Shown here piece after piece: positions 9,393-17,381 of a DNA stretch of 64,000 nt; the stretch's first letter is position 1; each line of letters opens with the position of its first letter. The stretch is taken from NCBI GenBank assembly GCA_030448055.1, contig JAUJNR010000002.1, forward strand, positions 1,049,352 through 1,113,351. The letters are read 5' to 3'. The DNA is from Pyrinomonadaceae bacterium (GTDB lineage Bacteria > Acidobacteriota > Blastocatellia > Pyrinomonadales > Pyrinomonadaceae). Below the pieces are notes generated by a model. That model was given only the letters and a program-made list of their open reading frames with translations. It made no database searches and had not been told where the DNA came from. The position numbers and the translations under genes were made by a program.

Positions 9393-9423
9393 ACCCCTTT
9401 GTCGAGACAGAAAACTCACTTTT

Positions 9424-10347
9424 TTAAGGTGTCATTTGGTTATCTAAAATTGCCGGTTTTGCTCCTTTATTTTCTTCTGTTTTTCGTCCTTTTTGATACG
9501 CCTCAAATGGTGTCTGATAGTTCAGTGATTGATGTGGTCTTTGATAATTGTAAAATTCAAAATACTGCCGCAAACTTTCCTCCGCTTCCCAGACATCCGC
9601 GTATTCCTTCAAATATACTTCTTCCTGTTTGACTGAACGCCATAATCTTTCAACGAAAATGTTGTTGAAACAGCGTCCGCGTCCGTCCATACTGATCCGA
9701 ATTTTGTTCTCCTGCAAAACCTTCAGCCATTCGACCGAAGTAAACTGACTCCCTTGATCGGAATTGAAGATTTCCGGTTTGCTTTTCGCGAGCGCTCGTT
9801 TCAAGGCTTCGACAAACGGGCTCGACTCGAGCGAGTTTGAGACTTCCATTTCGATCACAAAGCGCGAATGCCAATCCATAATCACGAGCAGATAAACAAA
9901 TCCGCTGCCCAATCTGAGATAGGTAATATCACACGCCCAGACCTGATCGGAATATTCGACCGCCACGCCTCTAAGTAAATACGGGTAAGTCAAATGATCC
10001 TTCCCCGGCTTCGATAAATTAGGCTTTGGGTAAATGGCTTCTAGTCCAAGCTTTCTCATCAAGCGCCTGACTCGTTTGTGATTGACCCGAAAACCCGATT
10101 TCTGCAAGTAAACCGTCATGCGCCGGTAGCCGTAAAACGGCGTCAGCGTATATTGCTCATCGATCAGCCGCATCAGATTCCCATCTTCAACACTCTCGGT
10201 TCTTGAGCGATAGTAAAGACCTGTCCGATTGAGTCCTAACAACTCGCATTGCCTTGCTACCGAGATCTTTTCATTCTCCGGCTCGACCAACTCGCGGCGC
10301 ACTCTAACTGATAAGGGAAGATTTTTTTTTGAGCCAATCAAGCTCAA
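9424..10347 (-). CDS. IS3-family transposase OrfB (DDE integrase core), copy 1
   Basis: This 307-aa protein has the IS3 OrfB layout: an HTH_21-like region (PFYGYRRMTVYLQKSG), then the rve integrase core with catalytic residues in ACDITYL, SDQGSQF and FVERLWRSVKQEE. It catalyses cut-and-paste via a circle intermediate in this family. It overlaps the upstream OrfA in the -1 frame at a run of nine A residues (a CTCAAAAAAAAATC context), the usual place for programmed frameshifting that makes the OrfAB fusion. All catalytic motifs are intact. The second copy at 33496-34419 has the same protein sequence. Confidence 0.95.
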   Translation of the reverse strand: MSLIGSKKNLPLSVRVRRELVEPENEKISVARQCELLGLNRTGLYYRSRTESVEDGNLMRLIDEQYTLTPFYGYRRMTVYLQKSGFRVNHKRVRRLMRKLGLEAIYPKPNLSKPGKDHLTYPYLLRGVAVEYSDQVWACDITYLRLGSGFVYLLVIMDWHSRFVIEMEVSNSLESSPFVEALKRALAKSKPEIFNSDQGSQFTSVEWLKVLQENKIRISMDGRGRCFNNIFVERLWRSVKQEEVYLKEYADVWEAEESLRQYFEFYNYQRPHQSLNYQTPFEAYQKGRKTEENKGAKPAILDNQMTP

Positions 10348-10606
10348 CTTTCAGCTGCCCGATTTGTTGATACAATTGATTGGTCAATTCCTCGCCTGCT
10401 TCTGCTGACGGCTGTTTGGAATTATCAAAAATCTGTGGCAAGTTTTCGAGAAACTGTTTCTTCCACTTGGAAATCTGATTCGGATGAACTCCGAATTGTT
10501 TGGAAATCTGGTTGATCGTTAACTTGCCCCGAACGGCTTCCAAAGCAACTTTGGCTTTGAATTCCGGTTTATAAACATTGCGTTTTTTGGTGGCTGCCAT
10601 GGTCAT
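10304..10606 (-). CDS. IS3-family transposase OrfA (HTH), copy 1
   Basis: This 100-aa protein is the DNA-binding OrfA of an IS3-family element. It has the HTH_Tnp_1 pattern (KPEFKAKVALEAVRGKLT, then GVHPNQISKWKKQFL) and a C-terminal leucine-zipper-like stretch (LYQQIGQLKVELDWLKKK) that ends at the A9 slippery site. It reads into OrfB after a -1 frameshift. The start may be the second Met (MAATKK). The copy at 34376-34678 encodes the same protein. Confidence 0.92.
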   Translation of the reverse strand: MTMAATKKRNVYKPEFKAKVALEAVRGKLTINQISKQFGVHPNQISKWKKQFLENLPQIFDNSKQPSAEAGEELTNQLYQQIGQLKVELDWLKKKSSLIS

Positions 10607-10675
10607 TTTTCAATGGCAATTTTATCATCATTTTCCACCTTAACTAACTGTCCGAATTATGGGGTTCATTATACT

Positions 10676-11317
10676 CCCCAAATTGCGATCAAATATGGAA
10701 ATACAATCATCTGGAATGAATACAGCTATTTTGGGTGCTTTAACAGATTTGAACCAATTGCTATTCTCTTACAGCAAAAATATGGAGCTAAACTCAAAGA
10801 CTTGATTCCGACGCGTTCAAGCGAGATTAACCTTTACGGAGATCAAAGAAATGCGGAAGGCATTGTTAATGAAGTTCAAGGTAATATCTGGATGGGGAGA
10901 TACATCCTAAATTCTGAAGTTGCTGCCAGTCAATTAGCTAAAGATAATTCAAGTAAATCAGATTCCGCTAATGCTGAACTGTTTACAACGGCTCCTCCGA
11001 ATAGTTCCAAGCCCTTAAAAGAAACCCAATTGGGGTATATAGTATATTTGGAAGATGACTTCTGGTTTTGGGATGACCCGGAACTTCTAATGAGTGGAAA
11101 AGTCATTTATGAGACGTATGAAGAAGCGCTGAAGGAATGCCAAAGAGTCATTAACGACTTTCTAATTGAATCTTATAAACCTGCAATGACGGCAGATGAA
11201 CTTTATAATAATTACTTAAAATTCGGAGATGAACCTTATATTCGTCCTGGCGAGAAAAATAATCAGTTTTCAGCGTCCGAATATGCTAAGGAGCGTTGCG
11301 CTGAAATTTGCGGCTAA
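10676..11317 (+). pseudogene. Hypothetical protein fragment, 5' end lost at the IS
   Basis: The ORF track starts this frame inside the IS (10613), but the real coding part begins after the IS end. The remaining roughly 213 residues (PQIAIKYGNTIIWNEYSYFG to the ending SASEYAKERCAEICG) look like a genuine C-terminal part: acidic, with LGYIVYLEDDFWFWDDPE and a final ASEYAKERC segment. I do not recognise the family with confidence. AT-rich codon use matches the RM genes. It does not resemble the missing C-terminal part of the NucS-like gene on the other side of the IS. Either a start exists inside the IS by chance, giving a chimeric protein, or the gene is dead. Confidence 0.5.
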
Positions 11318-11476
11318 TTGCGCGCCCACCAAAGGAGATACTTATAAATCTTTATGAAGCAAGTGAACAGTGGTAACTCATCTTTCTCAACTAAACTTAA
11401 CGAAACTACTTTATTGCCTTCTATTTGCTGACGAACGGTTGGCGCGGCGATTCCGGCATAATCGGCTTTTTAATTT

Positions 11477-12067
11477 ATGTTCACGTTGTTTGAACCGTCC
11501 GAAACGAAAATTAAAAACTTCCTTGCGGCTCAAAAAGATTTGCCGTTTTCATACGAAGAAGTCGGCGCGTCAAAAGAAAAAATTCCGCTCGGTTATCCAA
11601 TCAATCATCGCCGCGTTCAACTGGGCAGCGGCACGGACGCTTTTGCTCGCGCTCGAAAAGCAATCGAAAGCTGGACGATGTATCGGCTCGATTGGACTCG
11701 GATTTATCCGCCCGTCGCGCCGATTGCCCAAGACGAAACGGTTTGCGTCATCGTTAATCACGGCTTTTGCTGGTCGCTGAATCCGTGCCGAATCGTTTAT
11801 GTATTGGAAGAAAACGGCGGCGAAATCGAGCGATACGGCTTCGCATTCGGAACTCTGCCCGGACATTCCGAAGAAGGCGAAGAGAAATTCACCGTCGAAC
11901 GGCGGCGCGCCGACGATTCGGTCTGGTATGAGCTTTTATCGTTTGCCCGCCCGCATCACATCCTAGCCCGCATCGGCTTTCCGTTCGTTCCGTTATTTCA
12001 ACGAAAATTCGCCGAAGATTCCGCGCGTGCGATGCTCAAAGTCGTCTCTCAAGATGGATTTAAGTAA
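11477..12067 (+). CDS. DUF1990 family protein
   Basis: This 196-aa protein (MFTLFEPSETKIKNFLAAQK) matches DUF1990. Typical features are the early YEEVGAS segment, the INHRRVQLGSGTDAFARARKAI block, the central NPCRIVYVLEENG strand, the FAFGTLPGHSEEGEE loop, and the ending LARIGFPFVPLFQRKFAEDSARAM. The family is soluble, widespread in bacteria and plants, and has no settled biochemical role. Length is normal and no frameshift is seen. Its GC-richer codon use differs from the preceding AT-rich genes. It stands alone, with noncoding sequence on both sides. Confidence 0.85.
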   Translation: MFTLFEPSETKIKNFLAAQKDLPFSYEEVGASKEKIPLGYPINHRRVQLGSGTDAFARARKAIESWTMYRLDWTRIYPPVAPIAQDETVCVIVNHGFCWSLNPCRIVYVLEENGGEIERYGFAFGTLPGHSEEGEEKFTVERRRADDSVWYELLSFARPHHILARIGFPFVPLFQRKFAEDSARAMLKVVSQDGFK

Positions 12068-12332
12068 ACTTACACGGACTTATCAGCTTTTGTCGTTAAA
12101 ATCGTTAATGTCGTAAGCGGAACTTTTCATTGCTCAATGAAGATTGTTGATGATTTTGTGCAACTTTATATTCTAGGAAACTATCCCTATCGAAGCCGTT
12201 TCAGTGATGGCTTCTGCAGCTTCAGCGATAACTGACGACGGAACGCAAAAGTCTTGTTCGGTAGTTTGGAATCAGAAGCAGAAAATGTTTTAATGCGAAC
12301 GCCTGAAATGATAACGGGCAACATAACAAGTA
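12068..12332. other. Intergenic stretch, no gene seen
   Basis: About 265 bases between the DUF1990 gene and the terminator-like hairpin. No ORF with a plausible start and family pattern, no repeat and no RNA gene could be recognised. Confidence 0.6.
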
Positions 12333-12360
12333 AAAATACCACCGCAAGAGGCGGTAGCTT
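12333..12360 (-). terminator. Rho-independent terminator candidate for the AI-2E-family gene
   Basis: Read on the minus strand, ACCGC-ctctt-GCGGT forms a five-bp stem followed by GGTATTTTTA. It lies about 140 bases after the stop of the minus-strand exporter gene. The stem is short, so this is a moderate call. Confidence 0.45.
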
Positions 12361-12495
12361 TGTGAAGTTCGCACCTGAGAGGCGCGTTGCTGCTCGCTAA
12401 GTTTCGATAAGACGAATTTCTCTAATTTGACTTGTCCCTATGCCGAAGTGAATACTTATTTTATAAATTGCTTTGTTAAATTCTAAAGATTCTGT

Positions 12496-13599
12496 TTAGC
12501 CGAAAACTCCGCTCTCGGCAGTACGCCCATCTGATGTACGTCGCCTCCATATTTCAATCAGCATGCCTGTTACCACAACTGCCACCGGACCTAAGATAAG
12601 TCCGGCAGAACCAATTAGCGACAATCCTCCAATTACGGAAAAGAATACCAACAGGGGATGCAACCGTAGTTTATCGCCTACCAAGATAGGAAAAAGCAGA
12701 TTATCAATTGAGCCGATTACTACAATTCCCCATCCAGTCAAAATCAAAGCCTTTTCCCAATCTCCCGTTAAAGCAAGAAACAATGCTGCTGGTAGCCACA
12801 CGACAGGCGCACCGAGCAGGGGTATCAAAGAAAAGAGGAACATAACGGTTCCCCAAAGCATCGGCGCAGGAACATCGAGCCACCAGAAAATTACACCGCC
12901 TAAAATTCCTTGAACGAGCGAAACGGCAAACGTTCCGTAAATCGTTGCATAAATTGTGTCATTTACATGGGAAAACAGCTTATCTGTTTCCGATTGCGAT
13001 AGTGGCATAAAAGACTTTACCGTCTTTATAATCAAACGCTTGTCCCGAAACAAGTAAAAGAGAGTAAAAAACGTGATAACCAGTTGCGCGCCGGTCCAAA
13101 GCAAACCGCCAACAAACTTAGGAACTTGTGAAGCAACGGCATTTGCCGCACGCTCAGCAACAGTACGAATATCAAAATGCGGTTCGATTAAATTGGTAAC
13201 GCGAGCTAATTTCGGATTATTTTCAACAACACTCTGCCATTGTTCTAAGTTAGTCTGAGATTTAATGGTCTCTGCTCCTGTACTAACTTGATTGATTAAA
13301 GTATGACTTAAAAATATCCCGGGACCGAGAACCGCAATGCCAAGTATCAGAACGACAACGAGTGCTGAAGTATTCGGACGATTGATTCGGGCAAGAATAC
13401 GGCTGTGAAGTGGATATGCTATAACCGCCAAAGCTATCGCCCAAATAATTGATGTAACAAACGGAAAAATTATTTGGTAGCAGAGGTATAAAGCTATTGC
13501 GGTTGTTATTACAAGTACAAAGACAAGACTTCGCTCTCGTGAGAGCCATCCGTCTATATTTAATGGAGTGAAATTTTGACGATTAAGATTATTACTCAC
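12496..13599 (-). CDS. AI-2E family transporter (PerM/YdiK-type membrane protein)
   Basis: This 367-aa integral membrane protein has the layout of the AI-2E exporter family (Pfam AI-2E_transport): two hydrophobic helices at residues 25-70, a third near 80-100 (ALVVVLILGIAVLGPGIFL), a soluble middle part, and a C-terminal cluster of helices. The family-typical blocks LFYLFRDKRLI, YATIYGTFAVSLVQGILGGV and LIPLLGAPVVWLPAAL are present. Proteins of this family include TqsA and Na+/H+ antiporters, so the substrate cannot be assigned. It is a single gene, and a hairpin about 140 bases downstream may terminate it. Confidence 0.9.
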   Translation of the reverse strand: MSNNLNRQNFTPLNIDGWLSRERSLVFVLVITTAIALYLCYQIIFPFVTSIIWAIALAVIAYPLHSRILARINRPNTSALVVVLILGIAVLGPGIFLSHTLINQVSTGAETIKSQTNLEQWQSVVENNPKLARVTNLIEPHFDIRTVAERAANAVASQVPKFVGGLLWTGAQLVITFFTLFYLFRDKRLIIKTVKSFMPLSQSETDKLFSHVNDTIYATIYGTFAVSLVQGILGGVIFWWLDVPAPMLWGTVMFLFSLIPLLGAPVVWLPAALFLALTGDWEKALILTGWGIVVIGSIDNLLFPILVGDKLRLHPLLVFFSVIGGLSLIGSAGLILGPVAVVVTGMLIEIWRRRTSDGRTAESGVFG

Positions 13600-13797
13600 T
13601 CTTATAAAAAAATGCGATATGTAACCAATTACCAGAAATGTAACAAAGCTCGCACTTTTTCTTTTTTAGTTGCTTTTGGCAGTGGTAATAAGTTGGCACT
13701 GATAGGCAGAGCATTTGCAAATAACAGGGTGAAAAACAAAAAGCCGCAAGTTTCTATATTCACAACTTTTTTGCGTAATTTTTTGCTTAATAAGTAA
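13600..13797. other. Intergenic stretch, no gene seen
   Basis: Upstream region of the AI-2E-family gene. An ORF at 13576-13797 exists, but its composition (Lys/Asn/Thr runs, no domain) suggests chance. Confidence 0.5.
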
Positions 13798-13917
13798 AAA
13801 GCCCCACCCGAATCTCTGAAAGCCTACGACGCGCTGCCGAGCAAGGACGGTTTACCGTTTTTCCCGATTTTGCTTCCATTGGTTGTAATTTTGGCAATCC
13901 TCGCGACTTTTTTCTGA
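13798..13917 (+). pseudogene. 3' remnant of a membrane-anchored protein gene
   Basis: A short open stretch without a start encodes APPESLKAYDALPSKDG followed by a single hydrophobic segment (FFPILLPLVVILAILATFF) and a stop. The GC-rich codon use of the first half differs from the surrounding AT-rich DNA. It looks like the C-terminal tail anchor of a longer protein whose 5' part is gone. The parent protein cannot be named. Confidence 0.4.
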
Positions 13918-14195
13918 CCCTTTGGTGGATTTAGCTTAAAAAAAGCTTGGTAGGATTTTGGTAGGATTTATATTCAATTTTGTTCATTTATATTCAAAAA
14001 TGTTCCGGCTTATGCTGAGCAAAATTAGTTAATTGTGCTGTATTTTATTGGTTTTGGTGGATTCTCAGTAATTACGAATTGTGCGTTCGCAATGCAGAGG
14101 TCAGGAGTTGAACGTAACCATTGACGACGAAAACGCTATCGGTGGTGAATTTCAAGACGTTTAGACAATTCCAAAAGGAGAAATGACAAAAACCT

Positions 14196-14252
14196 ATGAT
14201 CGAAAAAGAACAACACCGGATGAAAGTCTTAACTGTCACAGTAACAGTTTGA
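14196..14252 (+). CDS. Candidate 18-aa peptide in repeat unit 1
   Basis: The frame reads MIEKEQHRMKVLTVTVTV and then stops. AAAGGAG lies 15 bases upstream. It aligns at DNA level with the 30-aa ORF of the next repeat unit, including the upstream GTTTAGA...AGGAG context, the ATG, the Glu/Gln-rich start and the TVTV ending. Conservation of start, stop and ending in two diverged repeat copies is the only support. Function is unknown; it may be non-functional repeat sequence. Confidence 0.3.
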   Translation: MIEKEQHRMKVLTVTVTV

Positions 14253-14368
14253 ATCAATTGACCGCGGCGAAGATTTGACCTGCTTTTGATGTGTTAATTT
14301 TCCGAAAACATCATTTTGAGGCAAACGCAGATAAACTCGTTTTCCTACAAACGCAACAGAACTAAACG
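14231..14368 (+). repeat. Direct repeat, copy A (about 138 bp)
   Basis: Starts at AACTGTCACAGTAACAG and runs through CATCATTTTGAGGCAAACGC to AACTAAA. It matches copy B at 14513-14649 with roughly 85-90 percent identity by eye. The similarity extends more weakly upstream through the small ORF and its ribosome-binding site, so the full unit is about 280 bp. Confidence 0.85.
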
Positions 14369-14441
14369 AATATGAATCGGGACACAATGAATTTTTAAGT
14401 CCATTTTGAGGAAGTTTAGAAAATAGGAGGAATTTAGACTT

Positions 14442-14534
14442 ATGAAAGAAGAAACCGAGCAACAAGAAATTTCAACTGACACGATGTCAGTCCAAATCAG
14501 AGACAAAATTTCAACTGACACAGTAACAGTTTGA
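14442..14534 (+). CDS. Candidate 30-aa peptide in repeat unit 2
   Basis: The frame begins MKEETEQQE and ends STDTVTV, with AGGAGG twelve bases upstream of the ATG. Inside it, ISTDT occurs twice, so the peptide itself has an internal duplication. It is the counterpart of the 18-aa ORF in the previous repeat unit. Tiny tandem ORFs with good ribosome-binding sites are seen in modified-peptide precursors and in type I toxins, but no modifying enzyme or antisense RNA can be recognised here. Confidence 0.35.
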   Translation: MKEETEQQEISTDTMSVQIRDKISTDTVTV

Positions 14535-14649
14535 ATCAATTGACTGCGGTAAAGATTTGACCTAATTTTGATGTGTTAACTTTCCGAAAACATCATTTTG
14601 AGGCAAACGCAAGTAAACTCGTTTTCCTGCAAAAATAACACAACTAAAT
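14513..14649 (+). repeat. Direct repeat, copy B (about 137 bp)
   Basis: Second copy of the 14231-14368 repeat. Its right end falls exactly where the rusA-like coding sequence stops matching its family, so this repeat truncates the 3' end of rusA. Confidence 0.85.
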
Positions 14650-14892
14650 GGAAAAGTGTTTCGGCTCGGTTGGAAATATCAAACAGGCGTTTATCAGGCG
14701 GGTACAAAATCACTTCTACGAAGCTTATTTGTTTATCTACGGGTTTAATTCCGTAAAGCTGGGCTATTGCTTGGGTGTTCCATTCTTTATGGCGTTTGGA
14801 GGGAATTATTAACGGCTTGCTGACCTGCACCCGTAGAATTATCCCGAAAGAATGGCGAGAATCAAATAAACTGAAAACAGGAGATTCTTGCT

Positions 14893-15159
14893 ATGAAAAA
14901 GACTTTTACGGACGAGCAAATCGTCGGCATCTTACGCGGCTTTGAGCCGAGCGGAAAAACAATTAAAGAATACTGCCGGGAAAAAGATGTCAGCGAAGGC
15001 ACATTTTACAAATGGCGTAACCGTTTCGGGACAATGGAAGTTGCCGAGGTCAAAGAATATCGGCAATTGCAGCAGGAAAATGCCCGTTTGAAAAGACTGC
15101 TCGCCGAACGGGATTTAGAGATTGATGTAATCAAAGAGGTGCTGGCAAAAAAGTGGTAG
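14893..15159 (+). CDS. IS3-family (IS407-like) transposase OrfA
   Basis: This 88-aa DNA-binding protein has an N-terminal HTH (FTDEQIVGILRGFEPSGKTI, then DVSEGTFYKWRNRFG) followed by a leucine-zipper helix (EYRQLQQENARLKRLLAERD), which is the classical OrfA layout. ACAGGAG precedes the ATG by 11 bases. Its end overlaps OrfB in the -1 frame at GCAAAAAAGTGG, a probable slippery site. Confidence 0.93.
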   Translation: MKKTFTDEQIVGILRGFEPSGKTIKEYCREKDVSEGTFYKWRNRFGTMEVAEVKEYRQLQQENARLKRLLAERDLEIDVIKEVLAKKW

Positions 15160-16004
15160 GCTGCGCCGCCAAGCGGGAGGCGGTTGCCTTTATGAGAACC
15201 CGCCGATTGTCTGAGCGGCGCGGCTGCCGTCTTGTCTCGCTAAATCGGAGAAGCTGTCGATACAGACAAAGGCGCGCGGCGGAGTGCAGTTTGATAAAAC
15301 AAGTGCGCGCTCTGGCGGTCGAACATCCTCGCTTCGGTTATCGGCGGATTGCCGCTCTGCTCAGGCATACGGGTGCCAAGGTGAATCTCAAACGGGTTTA
15401 CCGGTTATGGAAACAGGAGAAGCTGAGTTTACCGCTCAGGCGACCGCGCAAGAGGCGCTCCAAATCGGTTGTCGGAATCATGCCGAAGGCTCAGAGGTCT
15501 AACCAGGTTTGGACGTATGATTTTGTATTCGACCAAAGTCTTTCGGGTAAAAGCCTGAAGATGCTGACCTTGATTGATGAATATACCAGAGAATGCCTGG
15601 CGGTTGAGGTCGGCGTGTCAATAACGAGCGAACGGGTCAGGCAGATTCTGCAAAGAGTTTGCGCCTCTTTTGGCAAGCCGGAACAGATTCGTTCGGATAA
15701 CGGAAGTGAATTCATCGGCAAGGCGGTCGGCGGCTGGCTTGGAGAGAACGGCATCGAGCCGTTGTTTATCGAACCGGGCAAACCATGGCAGAACGGCAAA
15801 GGCGAAAGCTTTAACGGAAAACTCCGGGATGAATGCCTAAGCCGCGAATGGTTCTCTTCGGTTAAAGAAGCGCAAGTGGTAATTGAAGAATGGCGTAGAT
15901 TCTACAACGAAGGACGACCGCATTCGAGCCTTGGATATTTGACTCCGCTGGAGTTCAAATCAAAGACGGAGAGTAACAAATCTCTCTCCATTCAATTGGG
16001 ATAA
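15153..16004 (+). CDS. IS3-family (IS407-like) transposase OrfB
   Basis: This 283-aa protein has an HTH_21-like domain (HPRFGYRRIAALLRHTGAKV) and the rve DDE core, with catalytic Asp in YDFVFDQ, Asp in RSDNGSEF and Glu in GKGESFNGKLRDECL. The ending RPHSSLGYLTPLEF is typical of the IS407/IS2 branch. The GTG at 15153 is the nominal ORF start; translation more likely reaches it by -1 frameshift from OrfA. The protein looks intact. Confidence 0.94.
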   Translation: MVGCAAKREAVAFMRTRRLSERRGCRLVSLNRRSCRYRQRRAAECSLIKQVRALAVEHPRFGYRRIAALLRHTGAKVNLKRVYRLWKQEKLSLPLRRPRKRRSKSVVGIMPKAQRSNQVWTYDFVFDQSLSGKSLKMLTLIDEYTRECLAVEVGVSITSERVRQILQRVCASFGKPEQIRSDNGSEFIGKAVGGWLGENGIEPLFIEPGKPWQNGKGESFNGKLRDECLSREWFSSVKEAQVVIEEWRRFYNEGRPHSSLGYLTPLEFKSKTESNKSLSIQLG

Positions 16005-16238
16005 CAAACGGGGGCTGGACATTGCCACGAACGTATATTATCTGTTTCTGATTCTTTTTCGATGGCGTGTTGCCATATATTGTGATCTTAATCAACTCAT
16101 TGATTTTAATTGTTTATCAAACTGTTTTTGTTTGCTTCCATAATTGGGTGTTAGTTTGTGATGATAGTTGCAAACCGGAACCCCATTCATCGGATCAAAA
16201 CGCATATCCTTAAATTCGGAGAACGAGTAAATATGATG

Positions 16239-17381
16239 TGTAATGCACCCCTTTAATCAAGCTGCCTGAGAGCGAGTAATTTAATTATTTTTGAACCATT
16301 TCGCTTCAAATGCGTTCGGTGTTTTGTAACCAATTGCCGAATGCAGATAATACGCGTTGAAATGCTCGACAAACTTTTCCACCTCAATCGCTAACTCCTC
16401 AACCGATGCCCATTCGCGCAGCCAGCAGAGTTCTTCCTTAATGGTGCGCATCAGCCGCTCGGTATCAGCGTTTCCTTTCGGATTGGCATAAGCGGTGAAC
16501 GCCTGCCGAACGCCAAGGGCTCGGCACTCGCGCATAAAGGTCAAAGATGTCGGCTGGCTGCCATTATCACTCATCAGGTTTAATTCCAGAGTTTCGGCTT
16601 CCAGAATGCCTTGCCGAAACTGCCGACAAACTGCCTGGTTGACTGCTTCGAGCCAATCGGCAGCACGGCATCGCTCAGCGACAAACGCGCCTAAAATCTT
16701 CTTTGTAAACCAATCATTAACGACCACCAGATAAGCCCAACCTTCTCGGGTTAGAACTTTTGTCATATCCACGCCCCACCAATTGTTCGGCTTATGGGGA
16801 CGAGGCTTTGACCCGTTCGACACACGTTTTGCTTTTAATCTCTCATCACCTTTGACAAGCAAATCATTTTCCCGCAAGAGTCGGTAAACGCGCTTCTTGT
16901 TAATAACCAATCGCTCGACAAAACTCAAGTAAGCCCAGATCCTTCGATAACCCCAAAACGGATGTTCCGCTTTAAGCTTTCGGATAATCGGCAAAACCTC
17001 TGCATCGCGAGCAGCTACGGCTAAACTCCGGCAGCGGATAAATCTTACCAATCGCTTTTTTAACTCGACTGTCAAATCCCCGATGATGCTTTTGAGTTTC
17101 TGCACTTGACGCTCAAGCTGAGTTTCTTTTTTACTTTGCTTTGCCGTGTCAAAGAGCTTTGGAATATTCTCTAAAAACTGTTCGCGCCACTTATAATACT
17201 GTGTTTGATGAATCTGATATTCATTGCAAATCTCAGCCACACGGCGACCTTTTAACCCTTGAACGACGATTTTTGCTTTATCTTCCGCTGTCCAATTGCG
17301 TCCTCTTCCCATAAAAAGTATTCTCCTGTTCGGTTAGAATACTCACTCTGAATCAGCTTTGTCTTAATGGGGAGCAGTATA
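16239..17381 (-). mobile_element. IS3-family element inserted in the HNH gene, 4-bp TSD GATG
   Basis: 1143 bp. The left end is TGTAATGCACCCC and the right end (reversed) is TATACTGCTCCCC, with further matching AGCTG and GAG blocks inside both. GATG occurs on both sides (16235-16238 and 17382-17385). A single long transposase ORF on the minus strand fills it. Confidence 0.92.
16281..17312 (-). CDS. IS3-family transposase, single ORF
   Basis: This 343-aa protein fuses in one frame the parts that other IS3 elements make by frameshifting. It has an HTH (WTAEDKAKIVVQGLKGRRVA, then IHQTQYYKWREQFL), a coiled-coil linker and the DDE core. Catalytic Asp residues are in WGVDMTKV and MSDNGSQ, and the Glu is in ADTERLMRTIKEE. 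The motif usually read as DNGSxF reads DNGSQPTS, a small departure. The frame is complete and probably functional. Confidence 0.92.
   Translation of the reverse strand: MGRGRNWTAEDKAKIVVQGLKGRRVAEICNEYQIHQTQYYKWREQFLENIPKLFDTAKQSKKETQLERQVQKLKSIIGDLTVELKKRLVRFIRCRSLAVAARDAEVLPIIRKLKAEHPFWGYRRIWAYLSFVERLVINKKRVYRLLRENDLLVKGDERLKAKRVSNGSKPRPHKPNNWWGVDMTKVLTREGWAYLVVVNDWFTKKILGAFVAERCRAADWLEAVNQAVCRQFRQGILEAETLELNLMSDNGSQPTSLTFMRECRALGVRQAFTAYANPKGNADTERLMRTIKEELCWLREWASVEELAIEVEKFVEHFNAYYLHSAIGYKTPNAFEAKWFKNN

Larger units (their letters stand above)
9385..10675 (-). mobile_element. IS3-family insertion sequence, copy 1
   Basis: A two-ORF IS3-family element, repeated at 33457-34747; the sequence shared by the two copies defines these limits. 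Terminal inverted repeats start TGAACCCC at both ends (9390 and, reversed, 10668), with further matching ACAG inside. The shared block extends a few bases further out (TAAAG on the left, TTATACT on the right). I find no target-site duplication at either copy. At this copy the left flank is the NucS-like gene and the right flank is a different broken gene, so flanks were rearranged after or during insertion. Confidence 0.9.
14821..16021 (+). mobile_element. IS3-family element (IS407-like) inserted in rusA, 4-bp TSD TTGC
   Basis: 1201 bp. The left end is TGACCTGCACCCGT...TTATCCC and the right end (reversed) is TGTCCAGCCCCCGT...TTATCCC. Both flanks carry TTGC (14817-14820 and 16022-16025), a 4-bp duplication as expected for the IS407 group. 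Two overlapping ORFs fill the element. Confidence 0.93.
14650..16095 (-). pseudogene. rusA: RusA-family Holliday junction resolvase, split by an IS and truncated at its 3' end
   Basis: The coding sequence begins at a TTG at 16095 (IKITIYGNTPSKKNQKQI), runs to 16022, is broken by the IS at 14821-16021, and resumes at 14820. Removing the IS and one TTGC duplication gives a continuous frame (YVRGKPLIIPSKRHKEW, then DISNRAETLF). The DxxN motif (DISN) and basic N-terminal part fit RusA, a phage-type crossover-junction endonuclease. After ETLF, near 14650, the family match ends at direct repeat B, so the last third is lost. The TTG start overlaps the stop of the upstream HNH gene as TTGA, which supports coupling and the unusual start. 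This is a doubly damaged phage gene. Confidence 0.75.

Noticed and set aside
11370-11780. 136-aa plus-strand ORF overlapping the DUF1990 gene
   Set aside because: Out of frame with DUF1990, which has clear family blocks; the overlapping ORF is Arg/Leu-rich shadow sequence.
13576-13797. Plus-strand 73-aa ORF before the remnant membrane gene
   Set aside because: Basic low-complexity sequence that starts inside the divergent AI-2E gene; no ribosome-binding site or family resemblance.
14072-14539. Minus-strand ORFs starting MIQTVTV at 14072-14257 and 14345-14539
   Set aside because: Their shared start is the reverse complement of the direct repeat; composition is not protein-like.
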